22,332 nucleotides of DNA, from the NCBI GenBank assembly GCA_003162115.1, contig PMMV01000123.1, positions 3,506-25,837 on the forward strand, in the 5' to 3' direction. The stretch's first letter is position 1. Each line of letters starts with the position of its first letter. Below are positions 1-9,779 of the stretch, piece after piece. The notes beneath the pieces were generated by a model that made no database searches, had not been told where the DNA came from, and saw only the letters and a program-made list of their open reading frames with translations. This DNA comes from Methanobacterium sp. GTDB taxonomy: Archaea > Methanobacteriota > Methanobacteria > Methanobacteriales > Methanobacteriaceae. The position numbers were made by a program, and so were the translations under genes.

Positions 1-1155
1 GACAATTTTGATCCAACAAGATACAGACCAGAAGATCTTAAAGTTCGTGACGAGGATCGCTGGATAACTTCGAGGACAAACTCGCTTGCAAGGGAAGTCA
101 CAGGATATCTTGAAGCCCTCCACTTTCACAAAGCCACTCGAGCAATAAATAACTTCATACTAGAGGATCTAAGTAGATGGTACATCAGACTTATAAGAGG
201 ACGAACTTGGATCGAAAAAGACGATCCGGACAAGTTAGGAGCTTATTACACCCTTTACGATGCCTTCAAACTTCTAATAAAAACAATAGCACCTATAGCA
301 CCTCATGTAACAGAGGACATGTATCAAAACCTAATTCGAAGTGTTGAAACGAGTTATCCTGAAAGCCTGCACATGTTAGACTGGAGTTTCAATGAAGAGT
401 TAATAGATGAAGAACTAGAAACTAACATGGATATTGTGCGTGAGATTATTGAAGCTTGCGCAAGGGCACGTGATACCGCACATTACAAGTTAAGATGGCC
501 AGTTAGAGAAATTATAATAGTTTCTGAGGAGGATAAAGTCTTGAATGCCACACAATCACTTAAAAATATATTAATGGAACAGGCCAATACTAAAAATGTG
601 ATATCCTCGGATAAATTTGAAAATTTAACCATTAAAGCATTACCTAACATGAAAACCCTCGGTCCTAAATTAAGACAGGACGTGCCCAAAGTTGCATCCA
701 AACTATCAAAAACCGATGGTGATGAAATAATACGAAAATTAGAGTCTGAAGGAGTTTATATTGTAGAATATGAAGATAAACAAGTGACCCTTGAGTTTGA
801 AGATATTGTTTTTGAAACTGAACTTCCAGACAACATTGGAAGCAGTGATTTTGAAGGTGGAAACGTATTCATAGACACCGAGCTTACTCCAGAGATACTA
901 TCTGAAGCTATGGCACGTGAACTAATAAGAAGAGTTCAAGACATGCGAAAAGATTTGGATCTCGATGTTGAAGCCAATATAGAGGTTTATGTAGAATGTA
1001 GTGTTGATCTCCAAGATCTTATAGAAAACTTTATAAATTATATATCCCATGAAGTGAGGGCTGAAAAATTCCAGTTCGGAATAGAAGCTAGCGATTATGC
1101 TAAAGACTGGGAAATAGAAGACTATAATGTCAGGATAAGTATAATTAAGTCATAA
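1..1155 (+). CDS. ileS: Isoleucyl-tRNA synthetase, C-terminal part (5' truncated by window)
   Basis: The reading frame is open from base 1 to the TAA ending at 1155, giving 384 residues with no start in view, so the gene begins outside the window. IleRS charges tRNA-Ile in the cytoplasm. The first residues contain the [11 protein letters not shown] segment that opens the class Ia anticodon-binding domain, followed by the helical region ([25 protein letters not shown], split here: [10 protein letters not shown] then [10 protein letters not shown]) and [13 protein letters not shown], all typical of IleRS. The archaeal C-terminal extension follows and ends in a domain rich in acidic residues. 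The internal ATG at 319 is not a start, because family similarity runs unbroken through the upstream frame. purL follows 141 bases downstream of the stop (taking 1297 as its start). Identification rests on these motifs. Confidence 0.9.
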   Translation, partial: DNFDPTRYRPEDLKVRDEDRWITSRTNSLAREVTGYLEALHFHKATRAINNFILEDLSRWYIRLIRGRTWIEKDDPDKLGAYYTLYDAFKLLIKTIAPIAPHVTEDMYQNLIRSVETSYPESLHMLDWSFNEELIDEELETNMDIVREIIEACARARDTAHYKLRWPVREIIIVSEEDKVLNATQSLKNILMEQANTKNVISSDKFENLTIKALPNMKTLGPKLRQDVPKVASKLSKTDGDEIIRKLESEGVYIVEYEDKQVTLEFEDIVFETELPDNIGSSDFEGGNVFIDTELTPEILSEAMARELIRRVQDMRKDLDLDVEANIEVYVECSVDLQDLIENFINYISHEVRAEKFQFGIEASDYAKDWEIEDYNVRISIIKS

Positions 1156-1296
1156 ATCCGATTAAAAATTGCTTAAAATTTAAATCTACACCTCTATTTA
1201 ATAAAATATTTTATCTAAAATATGATATAAATGGAATACTATAAAAAATATGGAAAATATACTAATTTAAGAAACTGCATTTCCAGACGTGATAAA

Positions 1297-3450
1297 ATGA
1301 CTTTAGCAGACGCAGAACTTGAATACATAAAAGAAGAGATTGGAAGAGAACCCAATTCACTTGAATATGGAATGCTAGACATAATGTTCTCTGAACACTG
1401 CTCATACAAAAGCAGCCGACCTATATTGAAACTTTTCCCAACAGAAGGAGATAATGTCATAATTGGTCCTGGAGATGATGCAGGTATTGTTGGGATTACC
1501 GATGAACTTGCACTGGTAATTGGAATGGAGAGTCATAACCATCCATCTGCAATAGAACCATATGGAGGTGCCGGAACTGGTATTGGTGGAATAATAAGGG
1601 ATATAATATCAATGGGAGCCATGCCAGTTGCACTTCTAGATTCGTTACGTTTTGGTTATTTAGAAGACCAGCGTTCTCGTTATTTATTTGAATACGTTAT
1701 TAAAGGAATATCAGACTATGGAAACCGGGTTGGAATACCTACAGTTGGAGGAGAAGTTGAATTTGATGATAACTTCCAGTCCAATCCCCTTGTGAACGTT
1801 GTATGTGCAGGAATTGTACGAAAAGATTCAATAATGAGGGGGATAGCTCCTAACGTGGGTGATGTATTCGTGCTTATGGGTGGTAGGACCGGAAGGGATG
1901 GAATACATGGAGTTACGTTTGCATCAGAAGAACTCACAACCACTTCAGAATTAGAAAGCAGACCTGCAGTTCAAATCGGAGATCCTTTTACCAAAAAACA
2001 AGTCATGGAGGCAACATTCGAAGCCCTTGAAACTGTTGATGTCCAGGGTCTTAAGGATCTTGGTGGTGGTGGAATCACCTGTTGTATTTCAGAACTAGCT
2101 GCAAAATGTGGCAACGGTGCAAAAGTTGAAATTACAAAGATTCCATTGCGTGAAGATGGCATGACACCCTATGAAATAATGTTATCTGAATCTCAAGAGA
2201 GAATGATTTTTGTTGTACATCCTAAAGATGTTCAGGAACTAATGAATATTTTCCAAAAATATGAACTCCCTGCAGCTGTAGTTGGTGAAGTGATTAAGGG
2301 TGATCAATTTGTTACAACACTTGAAGGTGATGTTGTAGCAGATGTTCCAGCTGAACTACTTGCAGATCCACCGATAGTAAAAAGAGAACTGAAAAAACCA
2401 TCAAAAGATGAAAAATATGTAGTTGTAGATGATATTGATCCAAAAGAAGCATTACTTAGATTACTATCATCAGAGAATATCGCAAGTAAAGAATGGGTTT
2501 ATAGACAATACGATCATGAGGTACAGATTAGAACTGCTGTAAAACCTGGTGATGATGCTGCTGTGATACGTGTTGATGAAAACACTGCGTTTGCCATCAC
2601 ATCGGACTGTAATAGTATACACACTAAACTAGATCCTTACAACGGTGGTGCTGGTTCTGTTGCAGAAGCCATAAGAAATGTTATATCCATGGGTTCTGAA
2701 CCAATATGTATTGTTGACTGCCTCAATTTCGGAAATCCAGAAAAACCAGAAGTTTTATGGCAGTTTAATGAGTGTGTAAAAGGAATGTCGGAAATTGCAA
2801 AACGTTTCGAAACTCCTGTTATAAGTGGTAATGTTAGTTTTTACAATGAAACAGAAGGAGTAACTGTTAACCCTTCGCCAGTTATTGGTGTAGCAGGAAA
2901 AATGAATATAAAAGATATCAGAACAACTGAATTTAAGGAAGATGGTAATTTAATCATAATGATTGGCAAAACTCGTTCTGAACTTGATGGTTCAGAGTAC
3001 CACAGATCCATTTATGGTCTTGTTCAGGGGATTGCTCCCGAAGTTTTTATAGAGGATGAATATAAGGCAGGTAAATCTGTTCTTGAACTTATTAAAGAAG
3101 ATGTAAACGTTAATATTACATCCGTTCATGATTGTTCATCGGGAGGTTTAGGAGTTGCTTTGGCAGAGATGGCAATTTCTGGAGATTTAGGAGCTGTTAT
3201 AGACTTAATGAAGGTTCCAATAGAAGGTAACCTTGATGTTTCAACCCTGCTCTTCTCAGAATCACATGGAAGATATTTGATCACAGTTAAAAAGGAAGCT
3301 GTTAACGAAGTTCTTTCTAAAATACCTGTTTCAGCTTCAATCATAGGAGAAGTTGGTGGAAATTCTCTTGTTATATTGGATCAGTTTAGTGTAGATGTTA
3401 AAAAACTAAAAAAATCTTTTAACGGAATTATAGAAAAATTCATGGCTTGA
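1297..3450 (+). CDS. purL: Phosphoribosylformylglycinamidine synthase subunit PurL
   Basis: PurL is the ATP-dependent synthetase subunit of FGAM synthase in purine biosynthesis; in archaea it works with separate PurS and PurQ. The 717-residue product matches small archaeal/Gram-positive PurL. Visible motifs are [10 protein letters not shown] (near residue 31, with the catalytic-type His34), [27 protein letters not shown] (nucleotide and Mg binding), LGGGGITC, and in the second half PGDDAAV and [10 protein letters not shown], as expected of the duplicated AIRS-like fold. I chose ATG 1297 because GTGAT sits just upstream and the protein then begins [10 protein letters not shown], as in the family. 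An in-frame ATG at 1231 would add 22 residues that do not look family-like and has no clear ribosome site. The next gene starts 4 bases after the stop, suggesting co-transcription. Confidence 0.93.
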   Translation: MTLADAELEYIKEEIGREPNSLEYGMLDIMFSEHCSYKSSRPILKLFPTEGDNVIIGPGDDAGIVGITDELALVIGMESHNHPSAIEPYGGAGTGIGGIIRDIISMGAMPVALLDSLRFGYLEDQRSRYLFEYVIKGISDYGNRVGIPTVGGEVEFDDNFQSNPLVNVVCAGIVRKDSIMRGIAPNVGDVFVLMGGRTGRDGIHGVTFASEELTTTSELESRPAVQIGDPFTKKQVMEATFEALETVDVQGLKDLGGGGITCCISELAAKCGNGAKVEITKIPLREDGMTPYEIMLSESQERMIFVVHPKDVQELMNIFQKYELPAAVVGEVIKGDQFVTTLEGDVVADVPAELLADPPIVKRELKKPSKDEKYVVVDDIDPKEALLRLLSSENIASKEWVYRQYDHEVQIRTAVKPGDDAAVIRVDENTAFAITSDCNSIHTKLDPYNGGAGSVAEAIRNVISMGSEPICIVDCLNFGNPEKPEVLWQFNECVKGMSEIAKRFETPVISGNVSFYNETEGVTVNPSPVIGVAGKMNIKDIRTTEFKEDGNLIIMIGKTRSELDGSEYHRSIYGLVQGIAPEVFIEDEYKAGKSVLELIKEDVNVNITSVHDCSSGGLGVALAEMAISGDLGAVIDLMKVPIEGNLDVSTLLFSESHGRYLITVKKEAVNEVLSKIPVSASIIGEVGGNSLVILDQFSVDVKKLKKSFNGIIEKFMA

Positions 3451-3454
3451 TGTT

Positions 3455-4015
3455 ATGGATAAGGAGATATTACGACAGTTAATTCATGCATCAGGAATCT
3501 TCATCCTGGTTCTGGGCATATTCCTGAATCCACAAGTGCTGATACTCCTTTGCATTATAATGCTTGTATCTGCTGAAATGGTGTTTATACTGGATAAATA
3601 TTATCATATACCAATTTTTTCGACTATTCTATCAGTTTGTAAGAGAAGGGATGATGAAAGGGGATTTTTATACTTTTTTATAGGAATCATAGCTACCCTC
3701 TACATATTCAGTTTCAATATGGCTATTGCATACTCAGGTATATTGATGCTTATAATTGGAGATTCTGCCTCCACAATTGTTGGAAGAAGATTTGGAAGGC
3801 ATAAACTACCATTTAAAGATTTAAAGAGTTTTGAAGGAAGTATTGCATTTTTGGTAGTAGGATTTTTAAGTGCATTAACTTTGCTTCCCCTATTCCCCTC
3901 ATTAATAGGGGCTTTGGTTGGAGCAGTAACCGAAGCATACAGTCCTATCGATGATAATATTCCGGTCCCGATTATTTCGGCATTAGCAATGACTGTGGTG
4001 ATATATTGGCTATGA
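3455..4015 (+). CDS. SEC59/DGK1/VTE5-type CTP-dependent lipid kinase-like membrane protein
   Basis: A 186-residue, very hydrophobic protein with about five to six predicted membrane helices. It opens with an R-x2-x-x-H arrangement (Arg7, His11) and has a central GDSASTIVGRR segment (about residues 102-112), then KSFEGS (about 124-129). These match the GD-x2-A-x3-G and K-x-x-EGS signatures of the family that contains eukaryotic dolichol kinase, yeast CTP-dependent diacylglycerol kinase Dgk1 and phytol kinase. A role in phosphorylating an isoprenoid alcohol or other lipid in archaeal membrane or glycosylation metabolism is therefore likely, but the substrate cannot be read from sequence. It starts 4 bases after the purL stop, so it is probably translated from the same mRNA, although no functional link to purines is evident. 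A phosphatidate cytidylyltransferase label would also be common for this group. Confidence 0.75.
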   Translation: MDKEILRQLIHASGIFILVLGIFLNPQVLILLCIIMLVSAEMVFILDKYYHIPIFSTILSVCKRRDDERGFLYFFIGIIATLYIFSFNMAIAYSGILMLIIGDSASTIVGRRFGRHKLPFKDLKSFEGSIAFLVVGFLSALTLLPLFPSLIGALVGAVTEAYSPIDDNIPVPIISALAMTVVIYWL

Positions 4016-4020
4016 AACTT

Positions 4021-4315
4021 AATTTGAACATTCGATATATTGGGATCATAATGATACTCTTCGTATCGTGATCTTCCAACAAATTCTTGATCAATTGATG
4101 CTCACCATAATGTAACCCTCACTAGTAACATCCTCCGAAGGAAATCTTACTTTTATTGGTGTTATGGGTAGTATATTGTTACTATATCCATTATTCAATT
4201 TTTTAATCGATATGGTACAAAGATCATAGGGTAAGCTTCTGGACTTATACTTTCTTGGGATAGATTCTCGTGTTTCGAAAAGTTGAAACTTCAATAAAAA
4301 AAATAATTTCATCAT
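4021..4315 (-). pseudogene. Possible remnant of a decayed coding region, family unknown
   Basis: On the minus strand an open frame from 4315 to 4091 encodes 74 residues with ordinary protein-like composition, including PYDLCTISIKKLNNGY and KVRFPSEDVTSEGYIMVSI. It stops at a TGA near 4094. Skipping one base just before that stop lets the frame continue as DQEFVGRSRYEEYHYDPN into the end of the neighbouring gene, again protein-like. That pattern suggests a frameshifted remnant rather than a random open frame. No ribosome binding site is visible at the ATG, and I do not recognise a family. It lies between two convergent genes, where broken material could persist. A chance open frame remains quite possible. 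Confidence 0.28.
4040..4079. other. Interrupted inverted repeat (hairpin) between convergent genes
   Basis: Three paired blocks surround a 5-base loop: TTGG with CCAA, GATCA with TGATC, and GATAC with GTATC, with small internal loops between blocks. The hairpin lies 24 bases past the stop of the plus-strand lipid kinase-like gene and 240 bases past the stop of the minus-strand permease. It could help end transcription or stabilise a 3' end, but no T-run follows directly, and archaeal termination usually depends on T-runs. It also overlaps the suspected decayed gene, so it may have no function. Confidence 0.35.
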
Positions 4316-4322
4316 TTAAAAA

Positions 4323-5462
4323 TTAAAGTCTAATAGCCCTTTCCCGCCTGAAATATCTTACAGTGAATACAAATATCATGAGAGAGATTAAAATAGTTGG
4401 TACTGCTGAAAATATAACATTTATGTTTATATTAGGTGTTGATGCTATTTTTACCATAATTACTGTTGGTATAAAGTTCAAGATAGGTGTAAAATAGGAT
4501 GTTTTAATGAAAAGGGGCATAAATAATATAAAAGTTGCAAAAACCAGAATAATCGTTATGGCAGAATTAGCTTCTTTTGTACTATCAACAAACATTGAAA
4601 GCAGTATCCCAAGACCGATAAACCCTAATCCCATAAAGAATAAAATAACGAACATCAATATTGGATTGTAAATAGGTACTCTAAGCAGATCTAGAAGAAT
4701 GATCCATACAACACTTTGAATAAGTGAAAAGAATAATATTGGCAGTGTTTTTCCAAGCATAATCATGGAACTTGATATTGGAGTCATTAAAAGAACTTCA
4801 AAAGTTTTTCTTTCCCTTTCACCAACTATGCTATCTGTTACAATGTTGCTTGCCAAGAAAAATGGCAAAAGAAGAATAAATGGTACAATGAATCCGTACA
4901 TTATTTCAACAAAGTAAGGACTATCAAGGGCGATGTTAGCATGATGATTTTCATTGAGGTTAACTACTTGTAGATTAACAGGGTTCATTATCCTATTTAT
5001 TTCAGTGGTGTTCAAACCAGATGACACAAGTTTATTCTGCAGCTGATACTCACTTACAGCCTTATTTATCTTGGTTGAAACCACAGGATAAAAAACATTA
5101 GAAGTATCTGTTTTAACAGTTACATTTTGCCCACCTGGAGGATTAACAAAAACAACCGCAACAAGGGTTGTTCCAAGAAGATTTTGGGCGGTACTGATAT
5201 TTTTGTAGTAAGTCAAGTTGAGATTCTGTTTCAGAAGATCAGCCTCAAGTTGAGTATTATGTATGCTATCAGGAACCCCTACTTTAAGAACAGATGTAGC
5301 CCCATAATGGTCTAAAAGTGTTGGATCAGACGCAATTGAGCTTGCTATAGCAAGGCCGAACGTTCCCAATAAAATGAATACTTGAACTAATATCACAACT
5401 AGGTATATCTTATTTTTAAGAATGTCCTGGCCTTCCTTCCTTCCTAAAGCTGATAATTTCAT
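4323..5462 (-). CDS. ABC-2 type transporter permease (NatB-like)
   Basis: A membrane subunit of an ABC exporter, 379 residues from ATG 5462. One N-terminal membrane helix (about residues 20-42) is followed by a roughly 150-residue external domain, then five C-terminal helices. The cytoplasmic loop GERERKTFEVLLMTPI just after the second helix is the characteristic ABC-2/NatB element that contacts the ATPase. A TTG at 5477 would add MKIEK; neither start has a convincing ribosome site, and I prefer the ATG because the protein then begins like its partner permease (short basic start before the first helix). It is the last gene of the ATPase-permease-permease unit, separated from the other permease by a 169-base AT-rich gap that could hold a second promoter. 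Substrate unknown; sodium, drug or peptide export are all possible. Confidence 0.85.
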   Translation of the reverse strand: MKLSALGRKEGQDILKNKIYLVVILVQVFILLGTFGLAIASSIASDPTLLDHYGATSVLKVGVPDSIHNTQLEADLLKQNLNLTYYKNISTAQNLLGTTLVAVVFVNPPGGQNVTVKTDTSNVFYPVVSTKINKAVSEYQLQNKLVSSGLNTTEINRIMNPVNLQVVNLNENHHANIALDSPYFVEIMYGFIVPFILLLPFFLASNIVTDSIVGERERKTFEVLLMTPISSSMIMLGKTLPILFFSLIQSVVWIILLDLLRVPIYNPILMFVILFFMGLGFIGLGILLSMFVDSTKEANSAITIILVFATFILFMPLFIKTSYFTPILNFIPTVIMVKIASTPNININVIFSAVPTILISLMIFVFTVRYFRRERAIRL

Positions 5463-5631
5463 TTTTTCAATTTTCAATTTTTATTACAGTTTTTTATGTA
5501 TTTTCGTTTGTGATATAATCCTGTTAACCATTATTTAAGATTATAATGTCTTTATATCCAGATTTATTCTTTCTATTTAAGTATTCTTTGTTCCTTATCA
5601 ATTATTATTTGTTATAAAATTTAAAAATTTA

Positions 5632-6813
5632 TCAAAACTTTTTGAAAGTAATTAAATCGAATATAAGCCTTAAGATACCTGGTCTAGGTCCAAATATTAT
5701 GTCATCCCTTTCAAAAAGCTTAATTGCAATCCAGTATGAGATTATACTCACAACTAAGATACATATAAGGGCCAGAGCATAATCAGGCAGAGATATAGAT
5801 TCTCCTGAGAAGAGTCTCATCACAATTGTCATTGGAGAAATATTTGATAAGAATGATTTTCGTGAAATATAGAACAAAACAGGAACAATAAGGAATCCAA
5901 CTATTCCGATATACACAATGCTCAATCCTATACCTGCCTCTTTATAATTCTTAGAATACGCAGCCACCACTGTTGTAATTCCTATTATGGGTATTGAGGT
6001 TAAAAATATGAATATAAAGACAAATAAAGGATTATTTATGTTAAATCCAGCTATAAGAAGTATTATCAACCACATAAAAACTTGTAAGGATATTGTAAGG
6101 GCTACTGCCATGCTTTTTCCGATTATTATCTGAGCTTGGGACAATGGCATTGCTATGAGTATCTCAGCTGTTTTTCTTTCTTTCTCTCCTACAACACTGT
6201 CTATAATGATATTTCCGAATAATAAAAGAGGTAAAAATAGTAGAATAACCAACATGACCTTTTTAATGATCTGGAGTGGTAATGGTTCACCTGTTGATAC
6301 TTGATTAATAGTAGGGATTGTTGTATTTTGAGGGGTCGCTGAAGCACTGAGAGAGTTGGAATAGGACTGGGATATTACTTTAGCAGTTGAGTTAACTTCA
6401 TCTCTTACAACACTACTTTTCGGATCACTGGAGTCCAAGTAGACTATCATATCAATACTTTGACCAGTTCTTATCTTCTCAGCCGCATTTCCAGGTACGT
6501 AGAGGAATCCTGTGGTTTTCCCAAGTGCAATGTTATTCAATGAAGTACTGAAATTTGAAGGTATGACATTTATGACAGAGGGGTTAATATATTTGGAAAT
6601 TAAACCGCTTTGGTCCTGAACATCAACACTAGCGAATCCATTAAGTACAGGAGTTAATGAAATCCCTTGATCAGATTCTATGTTTGTAATAAAAGAGTTG
6701 AAGATAATTATCATTAAAAAGAGAACTGAAAGCTGTAAAAAGAAGATCATCATAAACTTCCTGCTTTTTAAGGTGCTCCTAAACTCCCATTTTGTAACGG
6801 TTGTGAACTTCAT
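5632..6813 (-). CDS. ABC-2 type transporter permease (NatB-like)
   Basis: A 393-residue membrane protein with the same layout as the permease downstream: one N-terminal helix (about residues 23-45), an external domain of about 140 residues rich in Ser, Asn and Thr, then a C-terminal block of about five helices. The loop GEKERKTAEILIAMPLSQAQ after helix two is the ABC-2 coupling element. Two similar but clearly diverged permeases beside one ATPase suggest a heterodimeric channel. The start ATG 6813 lies 36 bases past the ATPase stop, consistent with one operon. The external domains of the two permeases differ much more than their membrane parts, which fits a shared fold with specialised outer surfaces. 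Substrate not determinable. Confidence 0.87.
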   Translation of the reverse strand: MKFTTVTKWEFRSTLKSRKFMMIFFLQLSVLFLMIIIFNSFITNIESDQGISLTPVLNGFASVDVQDQSGLISKYINPSVINVIPSNFSTSLNNIALGKTTGFLYVPGNAAEKIRTGQSIDMIVYLDSSDPKSSVVRDEVNSTAKVISQSYSNSLSASATPQNTTIPTINQVSTGEPLPLQIIKKVMLVILLFLPLLLFGNIIIDSVVGEKERKTAEILIAMPLSQAQIIIGKSMAVALTISLQVFMWLIILLIAGFNINNPLFVFIFIFLTSIPIIGITTVVAAYSKNYKEAGIGLSIVYIGIVGFLIVPVLFYISRKSFLSNISPMTIVMRLFSGESISLPDYALALICILVVSIISYWIAIKLFERDDIIFGPRPGILRLIFDLITFKKF

Positions 6814-6849
6814 TTTAACACGTGAAAGAATTTTTTAAACTATAATCCT

Positions 6850-7773
6850 TCATCTAACTGTATTTATAAATACATCCTCAAGTGTTGGCTCTTTAGTGTT
6901 GATAGAAATAATTTCATTATTAAAAAGGTCAACTATATCAGAAATTTCATTTCTGTGTTTTAGAGATATCAAAAACTCCCCATCAACAAAATCAACAGCT
7001 CCAACAGATGAAAATTGCATTATCTTTTTTTGGAAATTAACTAAATCAACTGATTTTTGAATTTTTACCTTGAGGATGACATCTCCATGTATTTTTGATT
7101 TAAGATATCTTGGAGTTCCCACATCAATTATTCGACCTTTATTCAGTATTGCAACTCGATCACATAGGGAATCCGCCTCTTCCATGTAATGAGTGCACAA
7201 TATCATGGTCTTCTTGCCTTTCATCTTCATTATAAAGGTACGTATAGAGTTTGCAGTAGCAGGATCCAAGCCCATTGTGGGCTCATCCAGTATGATTATA
7301 TCTGGATCGTGTATCAGGGCCCTTGCAACACTAATTCTCTGCCTCAAACCCTTTGAAAAGGTGTTTATTCTATCATCTCTTCTTTCGGTCATCCCCACTA
7401 GTTCAAGAAGTTCGTCTATTCTTCCATCAATATCCTTATTTGGCACACCATAAAGCTCAGCGAAGTATTTAAGGAGATCTTTGGCCTTAAAACGCTCATA
7501 AAGATTGGGTTCCTCTGGAAGGTATCCTATCATAGATTTTATCTTTATAGGATCATAGTGGATGCTGTATCCGTTAATTATGATATCACCAAAATCTGGC
7601 TTGAGTATACAACATGCCATTCTAATTGCAGTTGTTTTACCTGCACCGTTGGGACCTATAATTCCAAGGAGCTCTCCACGTTTTATTTCAAGATTGAGAT
7701 TATCTAGAGCTTTAATCCTGCCGAATGACTTGGTTAAAGATTCTATTTTTATCATAACTTCATTTGAGTCCAT
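6850..7773 (-). CDS. ABC transporter ATP-binding protein (NatA/CcmA-like)
   Basis: The 307-residue ATPase energises the exporter formed with the two downstream permeases. Visible motifs in order: Walker A GPNGAGKTT (residues 40-48), Q-loop in YLPEEPNLYERF (85-96), a variant signature FSKGLRQR (139-146), Walker B IIILDE (159-164), D-loop GLDP (168-171) and the H-loop CTHYMEE near residue 195. The remaining C-terminal part (about residues 215-307) is the accessory domain seen in ABC-2 ATPases of the CcmA/NatA type and ends in LEDVFI, as usual. ATG 7773 is preceded by a GGGGTT-like ribosome site about 6 bases upstream. It is first in the operon, so its promoter should lie in the adjoining non-coding stretch. 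Confidence 0.93.
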   Translation of the reverse strand: MDSNEVMIKIESLTKSFGRIKALDNLNLEIKRGELLGIIGPNGAGKTTAIRMACCILKPDFGDIIINGYSIHYDPIKIKSMIGYLPEEPNLYERFKAKDLLKYFAELYGVPNKDIDGRIDELLELVGMTERRDDRINTFSKGLRQRISVARALIHDPDIIILDEPTMGLDPATANSIRTFIMKMKGKKTMILCTHYMEEADSLCDRVAILNKGRIIDVGTPRYLKSKIHGDVILKVKIQKSVDLVNFQKKIMQFSSVGAVDFVDGEFLISLKHRNEISDIVDLFNNEIISINTKEPTLEDVFINTVR

Positions 7774-8031
7774 ATGAACCCCACATTTTAATTTATAGAT
7801 TTTATCTATCTGAGAAGACTTATATTGTTATTTATTGATTTAATATATTGTAGTATCTAAACTTTTTGAAGCAAATAAATCTTGGAATGCTTAATAAAAA
7901 GATTCATAGATTGAACAGAAAGTTTACCTTATACTAGATACGTATCTCCAACTAACTAGATAAAACTACAATTCTAGAAGTCATATCAAATTTTTTTTAT
8001 TGTTTCGATATCTGAATTAACGCACAATAAC

Positions 8032-8057
8032 ATTTAACCAGTTATAACCGGTTAAAT
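8032..8057. promoter_or_regulatory. 26-bp near-perfect palindrome, candidate operator
   Basis: The left arm ATTTAACCAGTTA and the right arm TAACCGGTTAAAT are reverse complements at 12 of 13 positions, with no spacer. Symmetry this long with a GC-containing core is unusual in the surrounding sequence. It lies 258 bases upstream of the ABC ATPase start and about 430 bases upstream of moeA, so a dimeric regulator controlling either direction is plausible. No regulator gene lies alongside, and the protein that might bind is unknown. Confidence 0.4.
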
Positions 8058-8364
8058 CATTATTCTGAAACTATAATACACTTAATAAAAAATAACATCT
8101 ATTTTATGTTATAAATTGTTTTAAGCCATGATATAAATCTTTAATTATATCTTTAACTGAATTCTTTATGTAAAATAATAAATAAATTATATATCTAAAA
8201 GAAAATGATATTTTCAAGAATTTGTCATGTATTTTCAAGTTTTATAACTTCATATAGGACAAGTTATCAAATGTTCTTAGAAGAAAGAATGACTTCATTC
8301 ATTGTTTCTGAAGATACATTTAAATGATAGGATAAATGAATAGTATGAAAAATATTGATAGTCT

Positions 8365-8381
8365 TTTCAATTAAATTGAAA
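8365..8381. promoter_or_regulatory. 17-bp perfect palindrome upstream of moeA
   Basis: TTTCAATT and AATTGAAA form perfect 8-base arms around a single A. It lies about 100 bases before the moeA start, a position where an operator or a far-upstream site could act. Its composition is almost entirely A and T, so chance symmetry in AT-rich DNA is a real alternative. Confidence 0.25.
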
Positions 8382-8484
8382 TGAATTATCAAGTAGAATT
8401 TAATCAATTTATAATTTTAGGATCAATTTATTAGTCATTACAATTAGAAATAAAATCCTAACAAATTCAAGTATGAGGGAAAAA

Positions 8485-9699
8485 ATGTTCTTATCAACTC
8501 TAATGCCTGTCAAAATGGCCCAAAAAATTATATACTCCTCTCTGAAAAAAGTTGGTGTAGAAAATATTTCCCTAGAAGATGCTCACAGAAGGGTTCTTTC
8601 CGAAGAATTAATTTCCCAATTGAACTCTCCACCTTTTGAACGGTCTGCAATGGACGGATATGCTATTCGTGCTGAGGATACCTTCGGATTTTCAGAAACC
8701 AATCCTGCAAAACTTAGGATTATAGACAGCATAGGCGCAGGTCAGGTTTCAAATCAAGTTGTTAAGAATGGGGAAGCAGTAAAAATATCAACTGGAGCAC
8801 CAATACCTGGAGGGGCCAATTCAGTAGTTATGGAAGAATACACATTTTCACAAGAAGATCTTCTGGAAGTTGAAATGACGCTGAAACCCGGAGAAAATAT
8901 TTCATCAATGGGAGAGGACTTTAAAGAGGGAGAGATTATTTTAAGTGAAGGGAAACTATTAAGACCGCAAGACCTCGCAATAATTGCATCAGCAGGTTAC
9001 AATCGGGTAAATGTCTTTAAAAAACCGAAAATTGCCGTTGTGACAACTGGAAATGAACTTGTGATGCCAAGACCTGATATCCATGGTGCGGAGATTATAA
9101 ACTCAAATCATTACACGTTTAAGGCAATGGTAGAATCTGCAATGGCAATTCCTTCTGTAGTACACTGTTTTGATAGTCATAAGCTAGTTGAAGATGAATT
9201 TAAAAAACTTCTTGAGACTCATGATGCATTAATATCAACAGGAGGTACTGCAATAAGCAAAGGCGATGTTGTGGTGGATGTTACGGAGAAGATCGGTAAA
9301 GTTTTAATCCATGGTATCGCTTTGAGGCCAGGAAAACCATTTGGATTCGGAATTATACAAGAAAAACCAATTTTTATGCTATCAGGTTATCCTGTTGCTG
9401 CAATCGTACAGGCTGATGTTTTTGTAAGGAATTATCTTCACAAAATGCAGGGGATTGAAAATGAACCGCAAATAATTCATAAAATAGCCATGAAAAAGAT
9501 CCCTTCAAGCCTTGGAAGGACAGATTATATAAGGGCTGAAACAGATGGAAGTATGGTTAGACCACTGAAAATTAAAGGGTCAGGAATGATAAGATCAATG
9601 GTCGAATCTAACTCTTATATTGTTATAGAAGAAAACCTCGAAGGAATAGATGAAGGAGAAGAATGTAACGTAATTTTATACGATTCTCTGAGAGTTTAA
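8485..9699 (+). CDS. moeA: Molybdopterin molybdenumtransferase MoeA
   Basis: MoeA inserts molybdate (or tungstate) into adenylylated molybdopterin, the last step of the cofactor used by formylmethanofuran and formate dehydrogenases. The 404-residue length is standard. Visible family features are PPFERSAMDGYAIRAED near residue 50, ISTGAPIPGGANSVVMEE, the MPT-binding-domain segments VTTGNEL and ISTGGTAISKGD, then GIALRPGKPFGFG and LSGYPVAAI, and a C-terminal beta-barrel domain. I chose ATG 8485 because GAGGG lies at a good distance upstream. ATG 8473, four codons earlier, is the alternative and lacks such a site. The neighbouring protease gene begins 80 bases downstream on the same strand with its own ribosome site. 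No other molybdopterin gene is in view. Confidence 0.92.
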   Translation: MFLSTLMPVKMAQKIIYSSLKKVGVENISLEDAHRRVLSEELISQLNSPPFERSAMDGYAIRAEDTFGFSETNPAKLRIIDSIGAGQVSNQVVKNGEAVKISTGAPIPGGANSVVMEEYTFSQEDLLEVEMTLKPGENISSMGEDFKEGEIILSEGKLLRPQDLAIIASAGYNRVNVFKKPKIAVVTTGNELVMPRPDIHGAEIINSNHYTFKAMVESAMAIPSVVHCFDSHKLVEDEFKKLLETHDALISTGGTAISKGDVVVDVTEKIGKVLIHGIALRPGKPFGFGIIQEKPIFMLSGYPVAAIVQADVFVRNYLHKMQGIENEPQIIHKIAMKKIPSSLGRTDYIRAETDGSMVRPLKIKGSGMIRSMVESNSYIVIEENLEGIDEGEECNVILYDSLRV

Positions 9700-9779
9700 G
9701 ATTATAATTTGTAATTTATATTGAGATATTGATAAGAAAATTCAAATAAAAAAATTGATTTATATTCAAAGGTGATTTT

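Larger units (their letters stand above)
7774..8472. other. AT-rich non-coding divergent spacer of about 0.7 kb
   Basis: This stretch between the ABC ATPase (leftward) and moeA (rightward) is strongly AT-rich and full of stops in all frames; I see no gene, tRNA-like fold or repeat array. It is long for a genome with otherwise short spacers. It must contain the two divergent promoters. The only organised elements I can point to are two palindromes listed separately. Confidence 0.7.

Noticed and set aside
1231..1296. Upstream in-frame ATG extending PurL by 22 residues
   Set aside because: The added basic, tyrosine-rich residues are not family-like and the ATG at 1297 has the better ribosome site.
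7774..8472. Hidden small gene, tRNA or CRISPR leader in the long AT-rich spacer
   Set aside because: All frames are interrupted often, no repeat units or cloverleaf were found, and only palindromes stand out.
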